This document shows, piece by piece, positions 13,777 through 24,827 of a stretch of DNA of 64,000 bases. The notes below the pieces were generated by a model. It searched no databases, was not told the origin of the DNA, and saw nothing but the letters and a program-made list of their open reading frames with translations. Position numbers and translations under genes: made by a program. Position 1 is the first letter of the stretch; the number at the start of each line of letters is the position of its first letter. This stretch comes from Lachnospiraceae bacterium (GTDB taxonomy: Bacteria; Bacillota; Clostridia; Lachnospirales; Lachnospiraceae). The stretch lies in NCBI GenBank assembly GCA_021205385.1, contig JAJPXQ010000030.1, positions 17,653-81,652 of the forward strand, written 5' to 3'.

Positions 13777-16445
13777 AAGGGCATATCTGCATTGCGGTAC
13801 TGGCGCATGTCGACGCGGGAAAGACGACGCTGTCGGAGGCAATGCTCTATCTCTGCGGCGCGATCCGGCGGCTGGGCCGCGTGGATATGCGAAACGCGTT
13901 CCTGGATACGGATGAACTGGAGCGTGCGCGGGGCATCACGATCTATTCCAAACAGGCGGAATTTACGCTCGGAGATTATCAGATGACGCTGCTGGATACG
14001 CCGGGACATGTGGATTTCTCAGCGGAGATGGAGCGCACGCTGCAGGTGCTCGACTATGCGGTGCTTGTGGTCAGCGGTGCGGACGGGGTACAGAGTCACA
14101 CCCGCACGCTCTGGAAGCTGTTACGGCGCTATGGAATTCCGGTGTTTCTCTTTGTCAACAAGATGGACCAGCCGGGGACAGACCGCGCGGCGCTCATGGA
14201 GGAGCTGAAAAGAGAGCTGGACGAGGGCTGTGTGGACTTTGGAGGCGAAGATCCGGCCTTTCTGGAAAATGTCGCGGTCTGCGAGGAGCAGGCGCTCGAG
14301 CATTACCTGGAGAGCGGAGTGCTCTCAGAGGAGGAAATTGCGCGTCTTATCCGGGAGCGGAAGGTTTTCCCGTGCTGGTTTGGCTCGGCGCTCAGATTGG
14401 ACGGGGTGGAGACTTTTCTCGCAGGAATGGGGCATTACATGCGTTGTCCTGTCTGGGGCGACGCTTTTGGCGCACGCGTTTTCAAGGTCAGCCGGGACGG
14501 GCAGGGCAGCCGTTTAAGCTGGCTGCGTGTAACCGGCGGGACGCTGCATGTGAAGGATGTGCTGCCTGCTGGAAAGGTTAACCAGATCCGTGTCTATTCC
14601 GGGGAAAAATATGAGACGAGGAGCGAGGCGGAGGCAGGAATTGTGTGTGCGGTGACGGGTCTTGACGGGACGCGTCCCGGCGAGGGTCTGGGCGCCGCTG
14701 AGGGGACGAATCTGCCGATCCTCGAGCCGGTGCTGAGCTATCGGGTTCTGCCGCCGCATGGCTGCGATCCGCAGCAGCTCTATGGAAAGCTCCGGCAGCT
14801 CGAGGAGGAGGAACCGGAGCTGCACATTCGCTGGGACGAGGAGCTGCGGGAAATTCAGGCGCAGCTCATGGGCGAGGTGCAGATCGAGATCCTGAAGGCC
14901 AGGATTCTCGAGCGCTTCGATCTGTCGGTCGATTTTGACGAGGGAAACATCGTATATAAGGAAACGATCCGGAATACCGTGGAAGGCGTCGGACACTTTG
15001 AACCGCTCCGCCATTATGCGGAGGTACATCTTCTGCTGGAGCCGGGAGAGCCGGGCAGCGGTCTGACCTTTTCGTCTTCCTGCAGCGAGGGCGAGCTTGC
15101 GCTGAACTGGCAGAGGCTGATTCTGACGCATCTTCAGGAGAAGACGCATCGTGGGGTGCTGACCGGCTCGGAGATCACCGATCTACATATCACGCTGGCG
15201 GCTGGAAAGGCGCATCTCAAACATACGGAGGGCGGGGATTTCCGTCAGGCTACCTATCGCGCCCTGCGCCAGGGACTGATGCAGGCCGAGAGCGTGCTGC
15301 TGGAGCCCTGGTATGAGTTCCGACTGGAATTGCCTGCGGACAGTGTGGGGCGGGCGATGTCCGATCTGGAGCGCATGGGCGCCGCGCAGGAGCCGCCGGA
15401 TCAGGCGGGCGGCATGGCGGTGCTGAGAGGGAGCGTTCCCGTAGCCGCCATCCGCAATTATCAGCGGGAGCTGAACACTTACACTCGTGGACAGGGGCAG
15501 TTGAACTGCACACTGAAGGGCTACGCGCCCTGTCACAATGCGGAAGAAGTGATAGAGCGCTGCGCCTATGATCCGGATGCTGACATGGATAATCCCTCTG
15601 CCTCAGTATTCTGCTATCACGGCGCGGGGACGGTCATACCCTGGTATGAGGTGCCGGAGCATATGCATCTGGAGAGCGTACGGAAAGAAGAGAGAGGCGA
15701 AGCGGGAAGCGTACCGGTCTTCACGCCGCCGCGAAGGGAGAGGAAAGCGGCGGACAGTGCGCGGGAAGAAAAAGAGCTTGAGGAGATTTTCACGCGCACC
15801 TACGGCGCGCCGAAGGAGCGATCAGGCGGTTCCGTCTCCCGACGCGTCTATGGAAAAGAGCCGGGACGAGCCGGGAACCGGGACGCATCCGGAAAAGAAA
15901 AACCGGAGAAGCCCTATGTCTACAGGCCGAAGCCCGCGCTGCCGGAATATCTGCTGGTGGACGGCTACAATGTGATCTTTGCCTGGGAAGACTTAAGCGA
16001 GCTTGCAAAGACGAGCATTGCCGGGGCGCGCGAAAAGCTGCAGGATATTCTCTGTAATTATCAGGGCTACCGGCAGTGTCAGGTGATTCTGGTCTTTGAT
16101 GCTTACCGGGTGGAGGGACATAAAGAAGAGATCTTTCATTATCACAATATCGATGTTGTGTATACGAGGGAAGCGGAGACCGCGGACAGTTATATCGAGC
16201 GGACCGCACACCAGATCGGGCGGAAATACCGCGTGACGGTCGCAACCTCGGACGGCCTGGAGCAGATCATCATCCGCGGACAGGGCTGCGTGACAATGTC
16301 CTCGCGCGAGCTGAAGGAAGAGATCGAGCGCAGCAACCGGGAGATTCGCGAGACTTATGTGGACCGCTTCCCGAAAAATAAAAATTATCTGTTTGGCGGT
16401 CTGGGGGACAGGCTGGCAGGGCAGGAGGATAAAGATGGAACGTGA
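13773..16445 (+). CDS. Ribosomal-protection-type translational GTPase fused to a YacP/Rae1-like NYN domain
   Basis: An 890-residue two-part protein. Residues 1 to about 640 are an EF-G/Tet(M)-like GTPase: P-loop AHVDAGKTT near residue 9, switch RGITI near 52, DTPGHVDF near 74, NKMD near 129, then domains II-V. After a charged linker (about 640-715) comes a NYN nuclease-like domain with the acidic residues of LLVDGYNVIF near 726, LVFDAYR near 772 and ATSDGLEQ near 825. That domain resembles B. subtilis YacP (Rae1), which cleaves mRNA in the ribosomal A site. The fusion suggests a GTPase that enters the A site carrying its own endonuclease. True tetracycline resistance is not implied. Confidence 0.85.
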   Translation: MKGHICIAVLAHVDAGKTTLSEAMLYLCGAIRRLGRVDMRNAFLDTDELERARGITIYSKQAEFTLGDYQMTLLDTPGHVDFSAEMERTLQVLDYAVLVVSGADGVQSHTRTLWKLLRRYGIPVFLFVNKMDQPGTDRAALMEELKRELDEGCVDFGGEDPAFLENVAVCEEQALEHYLESGVLSEEEIARLIRERKVFPCWFGSALRLDGVETFLAGMGHYMRCPVWGDAFGARVFKVSRDGQGSRLSWLRVTGGTLHVKDVLPAGKVNQIRVYSGEKYETRSEAEAGIVCAVTGLDGTRPGEGLGAAEGTNLPILEPVLSYRVLPPHGCDPQQLYGKLRQLEEEEPELHIRWDEELREIQAQLMGEVQIEILKARILERFDLSVDFDEGNIVYKETIRNTVEGVGHFEPLRHYAEVHLLLEPGEPGSGLTFSSSCSEGELALNWQRLILTHLQEKTHRGVLTGSEITDLHITLAAGKAHLKHTEGGDFRQATYRALRQGLMQAESVLLEPWYEFRLELPADSVGRAMSDLERMGAAQEPPDQAGGMAVLRGSVPVAAIRNYQRELNTYTRGQGQLNCTLKGYAPCHNAEEVIERCAYDPDADMDNPSASVFCYHGAGTVIPWYEVPEHMHLESVRKEERGEAGSVPVFTPPRRERKAADSAREEKELEEIFTRTYGAPKERSGGSVSRRVYGKEPGRAGNRDASGKEKPEKPYVYRPKPALPEYLLVDGYNVIFAWEDLSELAKTSIAGAREKLQDILCNYQGYRQCQVILVFDAYRVEGHKEEIFHYHNIDVVYTREAETADSYIERTAHQIGRKYRVTVATSDGLEQIIIRGQGCVTMSSRELKEEIERSNREIRETYVDRFPKNKNYLFGGLGDRLAGQEDKDGT

Positions 16446-17070
16446 GATAGACTGGAAGGAAGTGTCGGACGGACGCTTCTACCGGGCGAATGATATGGTG
16501 CGGGTGGACTGCGGAGGCTGCGCGGGCTGCTCGGAGTGCTGTCGGGGTATGGGCGAATCCATCGTGCTCGACCCGCTCGATATATTCCGTCTGTGTGGCG
16601 GCCTGCATACGGATTTTAACGGTCTTTTGCAGGGAAGCATTGAGCTGCATATTGTCGATGATCTGATTCTTCCGAATCTTTGTATGTCCGGCCCTGAGGA
16701 AGCCTGTGTATTTCTTGACGCCTCCGGCCGTTGCAGCGTCCACGCCTTACGCCCCGGATTCTGCCGGATGTTTCCGCTGGGCCGCTGCTATGAGGACGGC
16801 TCCTTTCGCTATTTTCTGCAGGTTCACGAATGTCCGAAGCCGGACAAGGGTAAGGTGAAGGTGAAGAAATGGCTCGACACGCCGAATCTGAAAGAATATG
16901 AAGCCTATATTACCCGCTGGCACTATTATCTGAAGGATTTGACGGCAGAAGTCCGGGAGGATTCCTCGCGGCTGAAACCGGTCAGCATGGAGCTGTTGCA
17001 GAGATTCTACGTCACGCCCTACCGCTGGGACGAAGATTTCTATGAGCAGTTTTACGAGCGCATAAAATAA
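16435..17070 (+). CDS. YkgJ-family cysteine-cluster protein
   Basis: A 211-residue protein with a cysteine-rich metal-binding region: CGGCAGCSECC near residue 23, then CMSG, CVFL, CSVHALRPGFCRMFP and CPKP. This is the pattern of the YkgJ zinc/iron-chelating family, whose biochemical role is unclear. GGCAGGAGG places the start at 16435, inside the last codons of the GTPase gene, so the three genes HD-GTPase/NYN-YkgJ form one tightly coupled operon. Confidence 0.85.
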   Translation: MEREIDWKEVSDGRFYRANDMVRVDCGGCAGCSECCRGMGESIVLDPLDIFRLCGGLHTDFNGLLQGSIELHIVDDLILPNLCMSGPEEACVFLDASGRCSVHALRPGFCRMFPLGRCYEDGSFRYFLQVHECPKPDKGKVKVKKWLDTPNLKEYEAYITRWHYYLKDLTAEVREDSSRLKPVSMELLQRFYVTPYRWDEDFYEQFYERIK

Positions 17071-17107
17071 ACCGCTGCAGAGATTGCTGTATTCTCTGCA
17101 GCGGTTT
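17069..17107. terminator. Bidirectional terminator between convergent genes
   Basis: A perfect 15-bp stem (AAACCGCTGCAGAGA / TCTCTGCAGCGGTTT) with a 9-nt loop lies between the cysteine-cluster gene and dapL, which face each other. Confidence 0.85.
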
Positions 17108-17124
17108 CCGGTTTCGTCCATCTA

Positions 17125-18330
17125 TTATGCAAACAGCTTTTCAAAGCGCTGCATCGCCTCGACCGTCTTTTCATAATTTCCGAACGAGGTCAGGCGGAAG
17201 AAGTTCTTTCCGTTTTCCCCAAAGCCCGCGCCGGGCGTGCCGACGACCTGGATATTCTGAAGCAGGTAATCGAAGCATTCCCAGGACTCCATACCGTTCG
17301 GGCACTCGAACCAGATGTAAGGCGAATTGATGCCGCCGTAGAAGCGGATGCCGAGACGGCTCATCGTGTCGGCGATGACGCGCGCGTTTCTCTTATAATA
17401 ATTGATGTTCTCCTGGCATTCCGCGATGCCCTCCTCGGAGAAGACGAGCTCCGCGCCTTTCTGCACGATGTAGGAGGCGCCGTTGAATTTTGTGGACTGG
17501 CGGCGGTTCCACATCGCGTTCAGCGACATCTCCTCGCCGGTCGAGGCAGTAAAGACGAGCTCCTTCGGGACGACCGTGTAGCCGCAGCGCGTACCCGTGA
17601 AGCCGGCGGTCTTCGAGAGGGAGCAGAACTCGATCGCGCATTTCTTCGCGCCTTCGATCGCGAAGATGCTCCGCGGAAGCTCCGGATCGCTGATGAAGGC
17701 CTCATAGGCGGAGTCGAAGAGGATGATCGCCTCGTTTGCAAGCGCGTAGTCGACCCATTCCTTCAGCTGCGCTTTGTTGTAGCAGGCCCCGGTGGGATTA
17801 TTCGGCGAGCAGAGATAGATCACGTCCGCGTGCTGGGATTTATCCGGCATCGGCAGGAAACCATTGTCCGCGTTCCCGGAGAGGTAGGTCACCTGATTGC
17901 CGCACATGATGTTCGTGTCGACATAGACCGGGTAAACCGGGTCGGGGACGAGTACGACGTTGTCGTGGCCGAAGAGGTCCGTGATATTGCCGGTGTCGCT
18001 CTTGGCGCCGTCGGAGATAAAGATGGCGTCCGGATCGACCTCCACACCGTTTCTGTGATAGTAGGCGGCGACGGCCTTCCTGGTCTCCTCATAGCCCTGC
18101 TCGGGACCATAGCCCTTGAAGGTCTCTGCGCTCGCCATCGCCTCGACGCCCTGATGAAGCGCGTCCACGACGACCTTTCCGAGCGGCAGCGTCACGTCGC
18201 CGATGCCCAGCCGGATGATCTGCGCGCCCTTTTCCGGATTGCTCTCCTTGTAGGCCGCTGTGCGGTGGGCGATCTCAGAGAAGAGATAGCTGGCTTTCAG
18301 ATTCAGATAGTTTTCATTTAATTTTGGCAT
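17125..18330 (-). CDS. dapL: LL-diaminopimelate aminotransferase
   Basis: A 401-residue class I/II PLP aminotransferase that makes LL-diaminopimelate directly from tetrahydrodipicolinate and glutamate, bypassing the acylated intermediates of lysine and peptidoglycan synthesis. DapL-specific features are the N-terminus MPKLNENYLNLKASYLFSEI, IIRLGIGDVTLPL near residue 40, and the PLP lysine in CSLSKTAGFTGTRCG near 238. With dapA and dapB elsewhere in the window it defines the aminotransferase variant of the pathway. It lies 20 nt downstream of pyrG on the same strand. Confidence 0.96.
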   Translation of the reverse strand: MPKLNENYLNLKASYLFSEIAHRTAAYKESNPEKGAQIIRLGIGDVTLPLGKVVVDALHQGVEAMASAETFKGYGPEQGYEETRKAVAAYYHRNGVEVDPDAIFISDGAKSDTGNITDLFGHDNVVLVPDPVYPVYVDTNIMCGNQVTYLSGNADNGFLPMPDKSQHADVIYLCSPNNPTGACYNKAQLKEWVDYALANEAIILFDSAYEAFISDPELPRSIFAIEGAKKCAIEFCSLSKTAGFTGTRCGYTVVPKELVFTASTGEEMSLNAMWNRRQSTKFNGASYIVQKGAELVFSEEGIAECQENINYYKRNARVIADTMSRLGIRFYGGINSPYIWFECPNGMESWECFDYLLQNIQVVGTPGAGFGENGKNFFRLTSFGNYEKTVEAMQRFEKLFA

Positions 18331-18350
18331 AGCGGATGCAGCGTCCTTTC

Positions 18351-19961
18351 TTATATGGAATCTTTCGCCTTCAGCGCGGCCTCGATAAAGCCGCGGAACA
18401 GCGGGTGCGGGCGGTTCGGCCTGGATTTCAGCTCCGGATGCGCCTGCGTCGCGAGGAAGAAGGGGTGATCTTTAAGCTCAATCATCTCTACAATGCGCCC
18501 GTCCGGGGAAATGCCGGAGAGTACCATGCCGTGTTCGGTCAGCACCGAGCGGAAGTCGTTGTTGACCTCATAGCGGTGGCGGTGGCGCTCATGAATCAGT
18601 TCCTCGCCGTACAGTTCATAGGCCTTCGTGGACTTGTCGAGGACGCAGGGGCAGGAGCCCAGCCGCAGCGTGCCGCCGATATCCTCCACGCCATTCTGAT
18701 CCGGCATCAGCGCGATGACCGGGTAGCGCGTGTTCGGGTCGAGCTCGATGCTGTGCGCATCCTCCAGGCCGACCACGTGGCGGGCAAATTCAATGATAGC
18801 CACCTGCATGCCGAGGCAGAGCCCGAGATAAGGCACCTTGTGCTCGCGGGCATACTGCGCGGCCAGAATCTTTCCCTCGACGCCGCGGTGACCAAAGCCG
18901 CCGGGTACGAGAATGCCGCTGACATCGCCGAGCAGCTCGTCCACGGTCTCTTCCGTGACGGTTTCAGAGTCGATCCATTTGATATTGACGACCGCGTGAT
19001 TCACGATGCCGCCGTGCTTGAGCGCCTCAACGACAGAAATATAAGCATCGTGGAGCTGGATGTATTTGCCGACGATCGCGACATTTACTTCTGTCTGCGG
19101 ATTGCGCAGCTTTTCGACCATCTCGATCCAGTCGGTGAGATCCGGCTCCGGGCAGGGCAGCTTCAGGCAGTCGCAGGCGGCCTGCGCCAGATGCTCGGCC
19201 TCCATTGCAAGCGGAGCTTCGTAGAGGTATTCCACGTCGAGGTTCTGGAGAACGTGCTCGCGCGGTACATTACAGAAGAGTGCAATCTTTTCCTTGATGC
19301 CCTTCTCGAGCGGATGCTCCGTGCGGCAGACGATGATGTCCGGCTGGATGCCCATGCCCTGCAGCTCCTTGACCGAGGCCTGCGTGGGCTTGGTCTTCAT
19401 CTCCTGGGAGGCCTTCAGGTAAGGAATCAGCGTGACGTGGATAATGATTGCGTTCTCGTGGCCGACCTCGTGCTGGAACTGACGGATCGCCTCGATGAAA
19501 GGCTGACCCTCAATATCGCCGATCGTACCGCCGATCTCGATAATCGCAATATGTGTCTCCTCGGAGGTATAGTTGCGATAAAAACGGCTCTTGATCTCAT
19601 TTGTGATGTGCGGGATGACCTGCACGGTGCCGCCGCCGTAATCCCCGCGCCGCTCTTTCTGAAGAACAGTCCAGTAGACCTTTCCGGTTGTGACATTGGA
19701 GTTTTTATTCAGGCTTTCATCGATGAAGCGCTCGTAGTGTCCGAGGTCAAGATCGGTCTCCGCCCCATCGTCGGTGACAAAGACCTCGCCGTGCTGCACG
19801 GGATTCATTGTACCGGGGTCGATGTTGATATAGGGGTCGAATTTCTGCATGGTGACCCGGTATCCGCGGGCTTTGAGAAGCCGTCCGAGAGAGGCGGCCG
19901 TGATTCCCTTGCCGAGGCCGGATACGACGCCACCTGTGACAAATACGTATTTTACTGGCAT
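18351..19961 (-). CDS. pyrG: CTP synthase
   Basis: A 536-residue enzyme converting UTP, ATP and glutamine to CTP. The N-terminal synthetase domain has [18 protein letters not shown] near residue 9 and [11 protein letters not shown] near 69. The C-terminal class I amidotransferase has [10 protein letters not shown] near residue 374 and the late HPE ([10 protein letters not shown]). Length is normal. A TATAAT lies about 50 nt upstream on the minus strand, so the promoter is in the spacer shared with ftsH. Confidence 0.97.
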   Translation of the reverse strand: MPVKYVFVTGGVVSGLGKGITAASLGRLLKARGYRVTMQKFDPYINIDPGTMNPVQHGEVFVTDDGAETDLDLGHYERFIDESLNKNSNVTTGKVYWTVLQKERRGDYGGGTVQVIPHITNEIKSRFYRNYTSEETHIAIIEIGGTIGDIEGQPFIEAIRQFQHEVGHENAIIIHVTLIPYLKASQEMKTKPTQASVKELQGMGIQPDIIVCRTEHPLEKGIKEKIALFCNVPREHVLQNLDVEYLYEAPLAMEAEHLAQAACDCLKLPCPEPDLTDWIEMVEKLRNPQTEVNVAIVGKYIQLHDAYISVVEALKHGGIVNHAVVNIKWIDSETVTEETVDELLGDVSGILVPGGFGHRGVEGKILAAQYAREHKVPYLGLCLGMQVAIIEFARHVVGLEDAHSIELDPNTRYPVIALMPDQNGVEDIGGTLRLGSCPCVLDKSTKAYELYGEELIHERHRHRYEVNNDFRSVLTEHGMVLSGISPDGRIVEMIELKDHPFFLATQAHPELKSRPNRPHPLFRGFIEAALKAKDSI

Positions 19962-20079
19962 AAGCTGTCCTCCTGCATTTTCAAAAAACTGCTTCCATTA
20001 TAGCCGATACGAAAGGAAAAAGCGAGACATTCTTCACACTATTTTTAGAAATTCCTTTCAAATTTTGAAGTGGGGTGTA

Positions 20080-20108
20080 TTGATTTATCGGGGAAGGTTC
20101 ACTATAAT
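20080..20108 (+). promoter_or_regulatory. ftsH promoter
   Basis: TTGATT (20080-20085), 17-nt spacer, TATAAT (20103-20108), about 29 nt before the ftsH start. Confidence 0.75.
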
Positions 20109-20136
20109 AGAAGTGTTACGTGCAAGGAGGAAAGCG

Positions 20137-22041
20137 ATGAGTGACAATAGAACTCCGAACAGAGGCGGAGATAATAAAAATAATGGCAGAATGCCGAAAA
20201 ACACCCAGAACATGATGATGTTTCTGGTTTTTCTTATGGTCGGATTCATGCTCTGGAACATGGTGCGCACGCAGTACAGCTCTGCGACGACGCAGGAGAT
20301 TACCTACAATGAGTTCCTGACCATGCTGGAAGAAGACCGTGTCTCGTCGGTCGAGGATACCGGCTATACCTGGGAGATCACGCTGAAAGAGGATGAGGAC
20401 AGTGCCTACTCGGTGATCTATTATACGGGAAAGATGGATGACGACGACCTGCTTCCGCTTATGATAGAGAAGGATGTGGAGATCATTCCCTATGTGCAGG
20501 ACACCTGGTCCGGCATCCTGTGGAATATTCTGTCCATTCTGCTGCCGATTCTGCTGCTGTGGGCTGTTTTTGGTGTCCTGATGCGCCGCATGGGCGGCGC
20601 CGGCGGGATGATGGGCGTCGGAAAGAGTAAGGCCAAGGTCTATATTGAAAAGGAGACCGGTGTCACGTTCCAGGATGTGGCCGGAGAGGAGGAGGCGAAG
20701 GAGAGTCTCGTCGAGGTCGTAGACTTCCTCCACAATCCGACGAAGTATACGGAGATCGGCGCAAAGCTGCCGAAGGGCGCGCTGCTGGTCGGCCCTCCGG
20801 GCACCGGCAAGACGCTGCTGGCAAAGGCTGTGGCCGGGGAGGCGCATGTTCCCTTCTTCTCGCTGGCCGGCTCTGACTTTGTGGAGATGTTTGTGGGTGT
20901 CGGCGCGTCCCGTGTCCGTGATCTTTTTGATGAAGCGAAGAAGAATGCGCCCTGCATCGTCTTTATTGATGAGATTGATGCGATCGGCAAGAGCCGCGAT
21001 TCCCGGCTCGGTGGAAATGATGAGCGGGAGCAGACGCTGAATCAGCTTCTCGCGGAGATGGATGGTTTTGAGAGCAATCAGGCCTGTATTATCCTCGCGG
21101 CGACGAACCGCCCGGAGGTGCTCGACCAGGCACTGCTGCGCCCGGGCCGCTTTGACCGGCGGATTATCGTAGAGCGTCCGGATCTGAAGGGACGAGAGGA
21201 TATTCTGAAGGTCCATGCGAAGAATGTAAAGCTCGATGAGACGGTGGATCTGGCGGCGCTTGCGCTCGCCACGAGCGGCGCGGTGGGCGCTGATCTCGCG
21301 AATATGATTAATGAGGCAGCGATCCTTGCGGTGAAGAACGGACGCAAGGCGATCAGCCAGAAGGATCTGTTCAACGCGATGGAACTCGTCATGATGGGCA
21401 AGGAGAAGAAGAATAAGATCCTGAGTGAAGAAGAACGGAAAATCGCATCCTACCACGAGGTCGGCCATGCTCTGACGACGGCGCTGCAGAAGGATGCGGA
21501 GCCGGTACAGAAGATCACGATTGTGCCGCGTACCTCAGGTGTGCTGGGCTATGTGCTGCAGACGCCGGAGGAGGAGAAGAACATGATGACCCAGAAGGAG
21601 ATGGAGGCCCGGCTTGTGACCTATATGGGCGGCAGGGCTGCAGAGGAGATCGTGTTCGACTCGGTGACGAGCGGTGCGTCCAATGACATTCAGCAGGCGA
21701 CGCGTCTCGCGCGGGCGATGGTGACGCAGTACGGCATGTCGAAGAAGTTCGGTCTGATGAATCTGGAATCGCGGGAGAGTATGTATCTCGACAATGGCAG
21801 TGTGCTGAACTGCAGCGACGCGACGGCAGCTCAGGTGGATGCGGAGATCATGCGCATTCTCGGAGAGGCCTACGAGGAGGCGAAGCGGATGCTGAGCGAG
21901 AACCGCGAGTGCCTGGATAAAATCTCTGACTTCCTGATTGAAAAAGAGACCATCACCGGCAAGGAGTTTATGGAGATCTTCCACAAGGTCAGGGATTCGC
22001 AGTCCGACTATCATCAGGAAGAGCTTATCTTTGCTGAGTAG
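20137..22041 (+). CDS. ftsH: ATP-dependent zinc metalloprotease FtsH
   Basis: A 634-residue membrane-anchored AAA+ protease that degrades misfolded membrane and short-lived regulatory proteins. Two membrane helices (near residues 25-43 and 123-145) flank a small extracytoplasmic domain. The AAA module has Walker A GPPGTGKT near 219, Walker [12 protein letters not shown] near 276 and the second region of homology ([20 protein letters not shown]). The zinc site HEVGH is near residue 440. AAGGAGG precedes ATG 20137; the frame is open upstream but only antisense to pyrG. Confidence 0.97.
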   Translation: MSDNRTPNRGGDNKNNGRMPKNTQNMMMFLVFLMVGFMLWNMVRTQYSSATTQEITYNEFLTMLEEDRVSSVEDTGYTWEITLKEDEDSAYSVIYYTGKMDDDDLLPLMIEKDVEIIPYVQDTWSGILWNILSILLPILLLWAVFGVLMRRMGGAGGMMGVGKSKAKVYIEKETGVTFQDVAGEEEAKESLVEVVDFLHNPTKYTEIGAKLPKGALLVGPPGTGKTLLAKAVAGEAHVPFFSLAGSDFVEMFVGVGASRVRDLFDEAKKNAPCIVFIDEIDAIGKSRDSRLGGNDEREQTLNQLLAEMDGFESNQACIILAATNRPEVLDQALLRPGRFDRRIIVERPDLKGREDILKVHAKNVKLDETVDLAALALATSGAVGADLANMINEAAILAVKNGRKAISQKDLFNAMELVMMGKEKKNKILSEEERKIASYHEVGHALTTALQKDAEPVQKITIVPRTSGVLGYVLQTPEEEKNMMTQKEMEARLVTYMGGRAAEEIVFDSVTSGASNDIQQATRLARAMVTQYGMSKKFGLMNLESRESMYLDNGSVLNCSDATAAQVDAEIMRILGEAYEEAKRMLSENRECLDKISDFLIEKETITGKEFMEIFHKVRDSQSDYHQEELIFAE

Positions 22042-22046
22042 CGCGT

Positions 22047-23864
22047 ATGGACTTTAATATTGAAGAGGAACTGAAAAAGCTGCCCGGAAAGCCGGGTGTC
22101 TATCTGATGCACGATGAGCGCGACGCGATTATTTATATCGGGAAGGCGATATCCCTGAAAAACCGCGTGAAGCAGTATTTTCAGCCGAGCCGGAACCGGG
22201 GCGCGAAGATCGACCAGATGGTGACGCACATCGCCCGTTTTGAGTACATTATCACGGACTCGGAACTGGAGGCGCTCGTGCTCGAGTGCAATCTGATTAA
22301 AGAGCATCGTCCGAAGTACAATACGATGCTGATGGATGACAAGACCTATCCCTACATCAAGGTGACGGTGCAGGAGGATTTCCCACGCGTGTTGTTCACC
22401 CGGAAGCTTCTGCGGGACCACGCGAAATACTATGGTCCCTACACGAGCGCCGGGGCGGTGAAGGACACAATCGATCTCATTCATAAACTATATGGGATAC
22501 GCACCTGCAACAAGTCCCTGCCAAAGCAGCAGGGAAAGGAGCGCCCCTGCCTGAATTATCACATTCACCAGTGCCCTGCGCCGTGTCAGGGCTATATTTC
22601 CAGAGAAGAATACGCAGTATCCGTGAAGAAGGCGCTTGGCTTTCTGAACGGAGATTATGAGCCGATTTTAAAGGAACTCCGCGGGAAAATGGAGCAGGCC
22701 GCGGAGACGATGGAATTTGAGAAGGCCATCGAGTACCGGGAACTGCTTGAAAGCGTCAGCAAGATCGCGCAGAAACAGAAGATTACGAGCAGCGGGATGG
22801 AAGATCGCGATGTGATCGCGATGGCGGTCGACAAGGAGGACGCGGTCGTGCAGATCTTTTTCATCCGCGAAGGGCGGCTGATCGGAAGAGATCATTTCTG
22901 CCTGCATATTGCCGCGGACGACCGCGAGGAGGATATTCTGACCGCCTTTCTAAAGCAGTTTTACGCCGGGACGCCTTACATCCCGCGCGAGCTGATGCTG
23001 CAGCACGAGGTTGAGGACGCGGAGCTGATCGAAGAGTGGCTGAGTTCCCGCAAGGGGCAGCGTGTCTATCTGCGTGTGCCGAAGAAGGGCGAGAAGGAAA
23101 AGCTCGTGGAGCTGGCGCAGAAGAACGCGCAGATGGTGCTGACGCAGGATCGCGAGCGCATCCGCCGCGAGGAGGGACGCACGATCGGCGCGATGAAGGA
23201 GCTCGCGAAGCTGCTGGGACTCCCGGAGCTGCGGCGTGTGGAGGCCTACGATATTTCCAATATCAGCGGTTATCAGACGGTCGGCTCGATGGTCGTGTTT
23301 GAGCGGGGGCGTCCGAAACGCTCGGATTACCGGAAATTCCGCATCCGCGGCGTGCAGGGCTGTGACGACTATGCGAGTATGGAGGAAGTCCTGACGAGGC
23401 GCCTGTCCCACTATGAAAACTATCCTGATCTGATCCTGATGGATGGCGGAAAGGGCCAGGTGAATGTAGCGCTGAAGGTCATGGAGTGTCTGAACGTCCG
23501 GGTGCCGGTCTGCGGCATGGTGAAGGACGACCGCCACAGAACGAGGGGCATCTATTACAACAACGTGGAACTGCCGATCAGCCGGGACAGCGAGGCATTC
23601 CGGCTTGTGACAAGGATCCAGGATGAGGCGCACCGCTTCGCAATCGAGTACCATCGCTCGCTGCGCAGTAAGGAGCAGGTGCACTCGGTGCTGGACGATA
23701 TTCCCGGCATCGGCCCGGCCCGGCGCAGAGCGTTGATGCGTGCTTTCCCGACGCTGGAGGCGATTCGCTCCGCTTCGCAGGAGGAGCTTGCGGCAGCCGA
23801 GGGGATGAACAGGCTCGCCGCGCAGCAGGTGTACAATTTTTTTCACGAGGAAGGAACTAAGTAG
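22047..23864 (+). CDS. uvrC: Excinuclease ABC subunit C
   Basis: A 605-residue nucleotide-excision-repair nuclease making the two incisions around a lesion. It has an N-terminal GIY-YIG domain ([19 protein letters not shown] near residue 14), a UvrB-binding UVR motif ([14 protein letters not shown] near 225), an RNase-H-like C-terminal nuclease with [19 protein letters not shown] near 415 and [12 protein letters not shown] near 465, and a helix-hairpin-helix end ([16 protein letters not shown] near 553). It starts 5 nt after ftsH without an obvious ribosome-binding site, suggesting readthrough and translational coupling. Confidence 0.97.
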   Translation: MDFNIEEELKKLPGKPGVYLMHDERDAIIYIGKAISLKNRVKQYFQPSRNRGAKIDQMVTHIARFEYIITDSELEALVLECNLIKEHRPKYNTMLMDDKTYPYIKVTVQEDFPRVLFTRKLLRDHAKYYGPYTSAGAVKDTIDLIHKLYGIRTCNKSLPKQQGKERPCLNYHIHQCPAPCQGYISREEYAVSVKKALGFLNGDYEPILKELRGKMEQAAETMEFEKAIEYRELLESVSKIAQKQKITSSGMEDRDVIAMAVDKEDAVVQIFFIREGRLIGRDHFCLHIAADDREEDILTAFLKQFYAGTPYIPRELMLQHEVEDAELIEEWLSSRKGQRVYLRVPKKGEKEKLVELAQKNAQMVLTQDRERIRREEGRTIGAMKELAKLLGLPELRRVEAYDISNISGYQTVGSMVVFERGRPKRSDYRKFRIRGVQGCDDYASMEEVLTRRLSHYENYPDLILMDGGKGQVNVALKVMECLNVRVPVCGMVKDDRHRTRGIYYNNVELPISRDSEAFRLVTRIQDEAHRFAIEYHRSLRSKEQVHSVLDDIPGIGPARRRALMRAFPTLEAIRSASQEELAAAEGMNRLAAQQVYNFFHEEGTK

Positions 23865-23884
23865 AAAGCAGGAGGAGAATGGCC

Positions 23885-24814
23885 ATGTCTACCGTAGCAC
23901 TGAACAAAATGATTGAGAAACTGGAGCTGAAAAATCTGGTCCCGGAGGTCGATACGGACGGGATCATGATCAGCAGTCCGGACATCAACCGCCCGTCCCT
24001 GCAGCTCGCGGGTTATTTTGAGCATTTCGCGAGCGAGCGCGTGCAGATCATCGGTTATGTGGAGTATACCTATCTGAAGAGTCTCGACCGGGATGTGAAG
24101 GTACGAAACTACGAGCGCTTCATGTCCAGCGAGATTCCCTGTGTCATCTACGCGTCGCGGACGGAGCCGGACGAGGATATGCTTGAGATGGCCCGTAAAT
24201 ATAAGAAACCAATCCTGGCCAGCGCCAGGATGACGACCTCGCTGATGGCGGAAGTTATCCGCTGGCTTGGCGTGGAACTCGCGCCGACAATCTCCATCCA
24301 TGGCGTGCTTGTCGACGTCTATGGCGAGGGCATTCTGATCATGGGAGAGAGCGGCATTGGCAAAAGTGAGGCGGCTCTGGAGCTGATCAAGCGCGGGCAC
24401 CGCCTGATCACCGACGACGTGGTTGAGATCCACAAGGTCAGCGACGACACGCTGGTTGGCACTTCGCCGGAGATCACGCGCCATTTCATTGAGCTGCGCG
24501 GTATCGGGATTATCGACGTGAAGACCCTGTACGGCGTGGAGAGTGTGAAAGAGACACAGGGTATCGACCTGGTCATCAAGCTCGAGGAGTGGGATAAGGA
24601 CAAGGAGTATGACCGCCTCGGCCTCAATGAGGAGTATGTGGAATTCCTTGGAAATAAGGTCATGTGCCACTCGATTCCGATCCGGCCGGGCAGGAACCTC
24701 GCGGTCATCGTCGAGTCCGCCGCTGTGAACCATCGTCAGAAGAAGATGGGTTACAATGCGGCGCAGGAGCTGTATCGCAGGGTGCAGGAGAGTATTGAGA
24801 GAAACAAGCGCTAA
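23885..24814 (+). CDS. hprK: HPr kinase/phosphorylase
   Basis: A 309-residue bifunctional enzyme that phosphorylates HPr on Ser46 and removes the phosphate, setting catabolite repression in Firmicutes. The Walker A is GESGIGKSE near residue 154, followed by the HPrK signature (HFIELRGIGIIDVKTLYG) near 203 and SIPIRPGRNLAVIVE near 264. AGGAGGAG is 7 nt before ATG 23885 and too close to the ATG at 23879. It sits 20 nt after uvrC and 13 nt before glucokinase, a sensible partnership in sugar metabolism. Confidence 0.96.
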   Translation: MSTVALNKMIEKLELKNLVPEVDTDGIMISSPDINRPSLQLAGYFEHFASERVQIIGYVEYTYLKSLDRDVKVRNYERFMSSEIPCVIYASRTEPDEDMLEMARKYKKPILASARMTTSLMAEVIRWLGVELAPTISIHGVLVDVYGEGILIMGESGIGKSEAALELIKRGHRLITDDVVEIHKVSDDTLVGTSPEITRHFIELRGIGIIDVKTLYGVESVKETQGIDLVIKLEEWDKDKEYDRLGLNEEYVEFLGNKVMCHSIPIRPGRNLAVIVESAAVNHRQKKMGYNAAQELYRRVQESIERNKR

Positions 24815-24827
24815 CGCAGGGGGAAGA

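Noticed and set aside
13773-16445. Calling the GTPase a tetracycline-resistance determinant
   Set aside because: It resembles Tet(M)/EF-G in general fold, but the C-terminal NYN fusion and core-genome operon context point to a native function.
18336-20003. A 555-codon plus-strand frame opposite pyrG
   Set aside because: Antisense shadow of CTP synthase, with no homology-like motifs.
20116-21468. A 450-codon minus-strand frame opposite ftsH
   Set aside because: Antisense shadow of FtsH; the long frame reflects codon bias.
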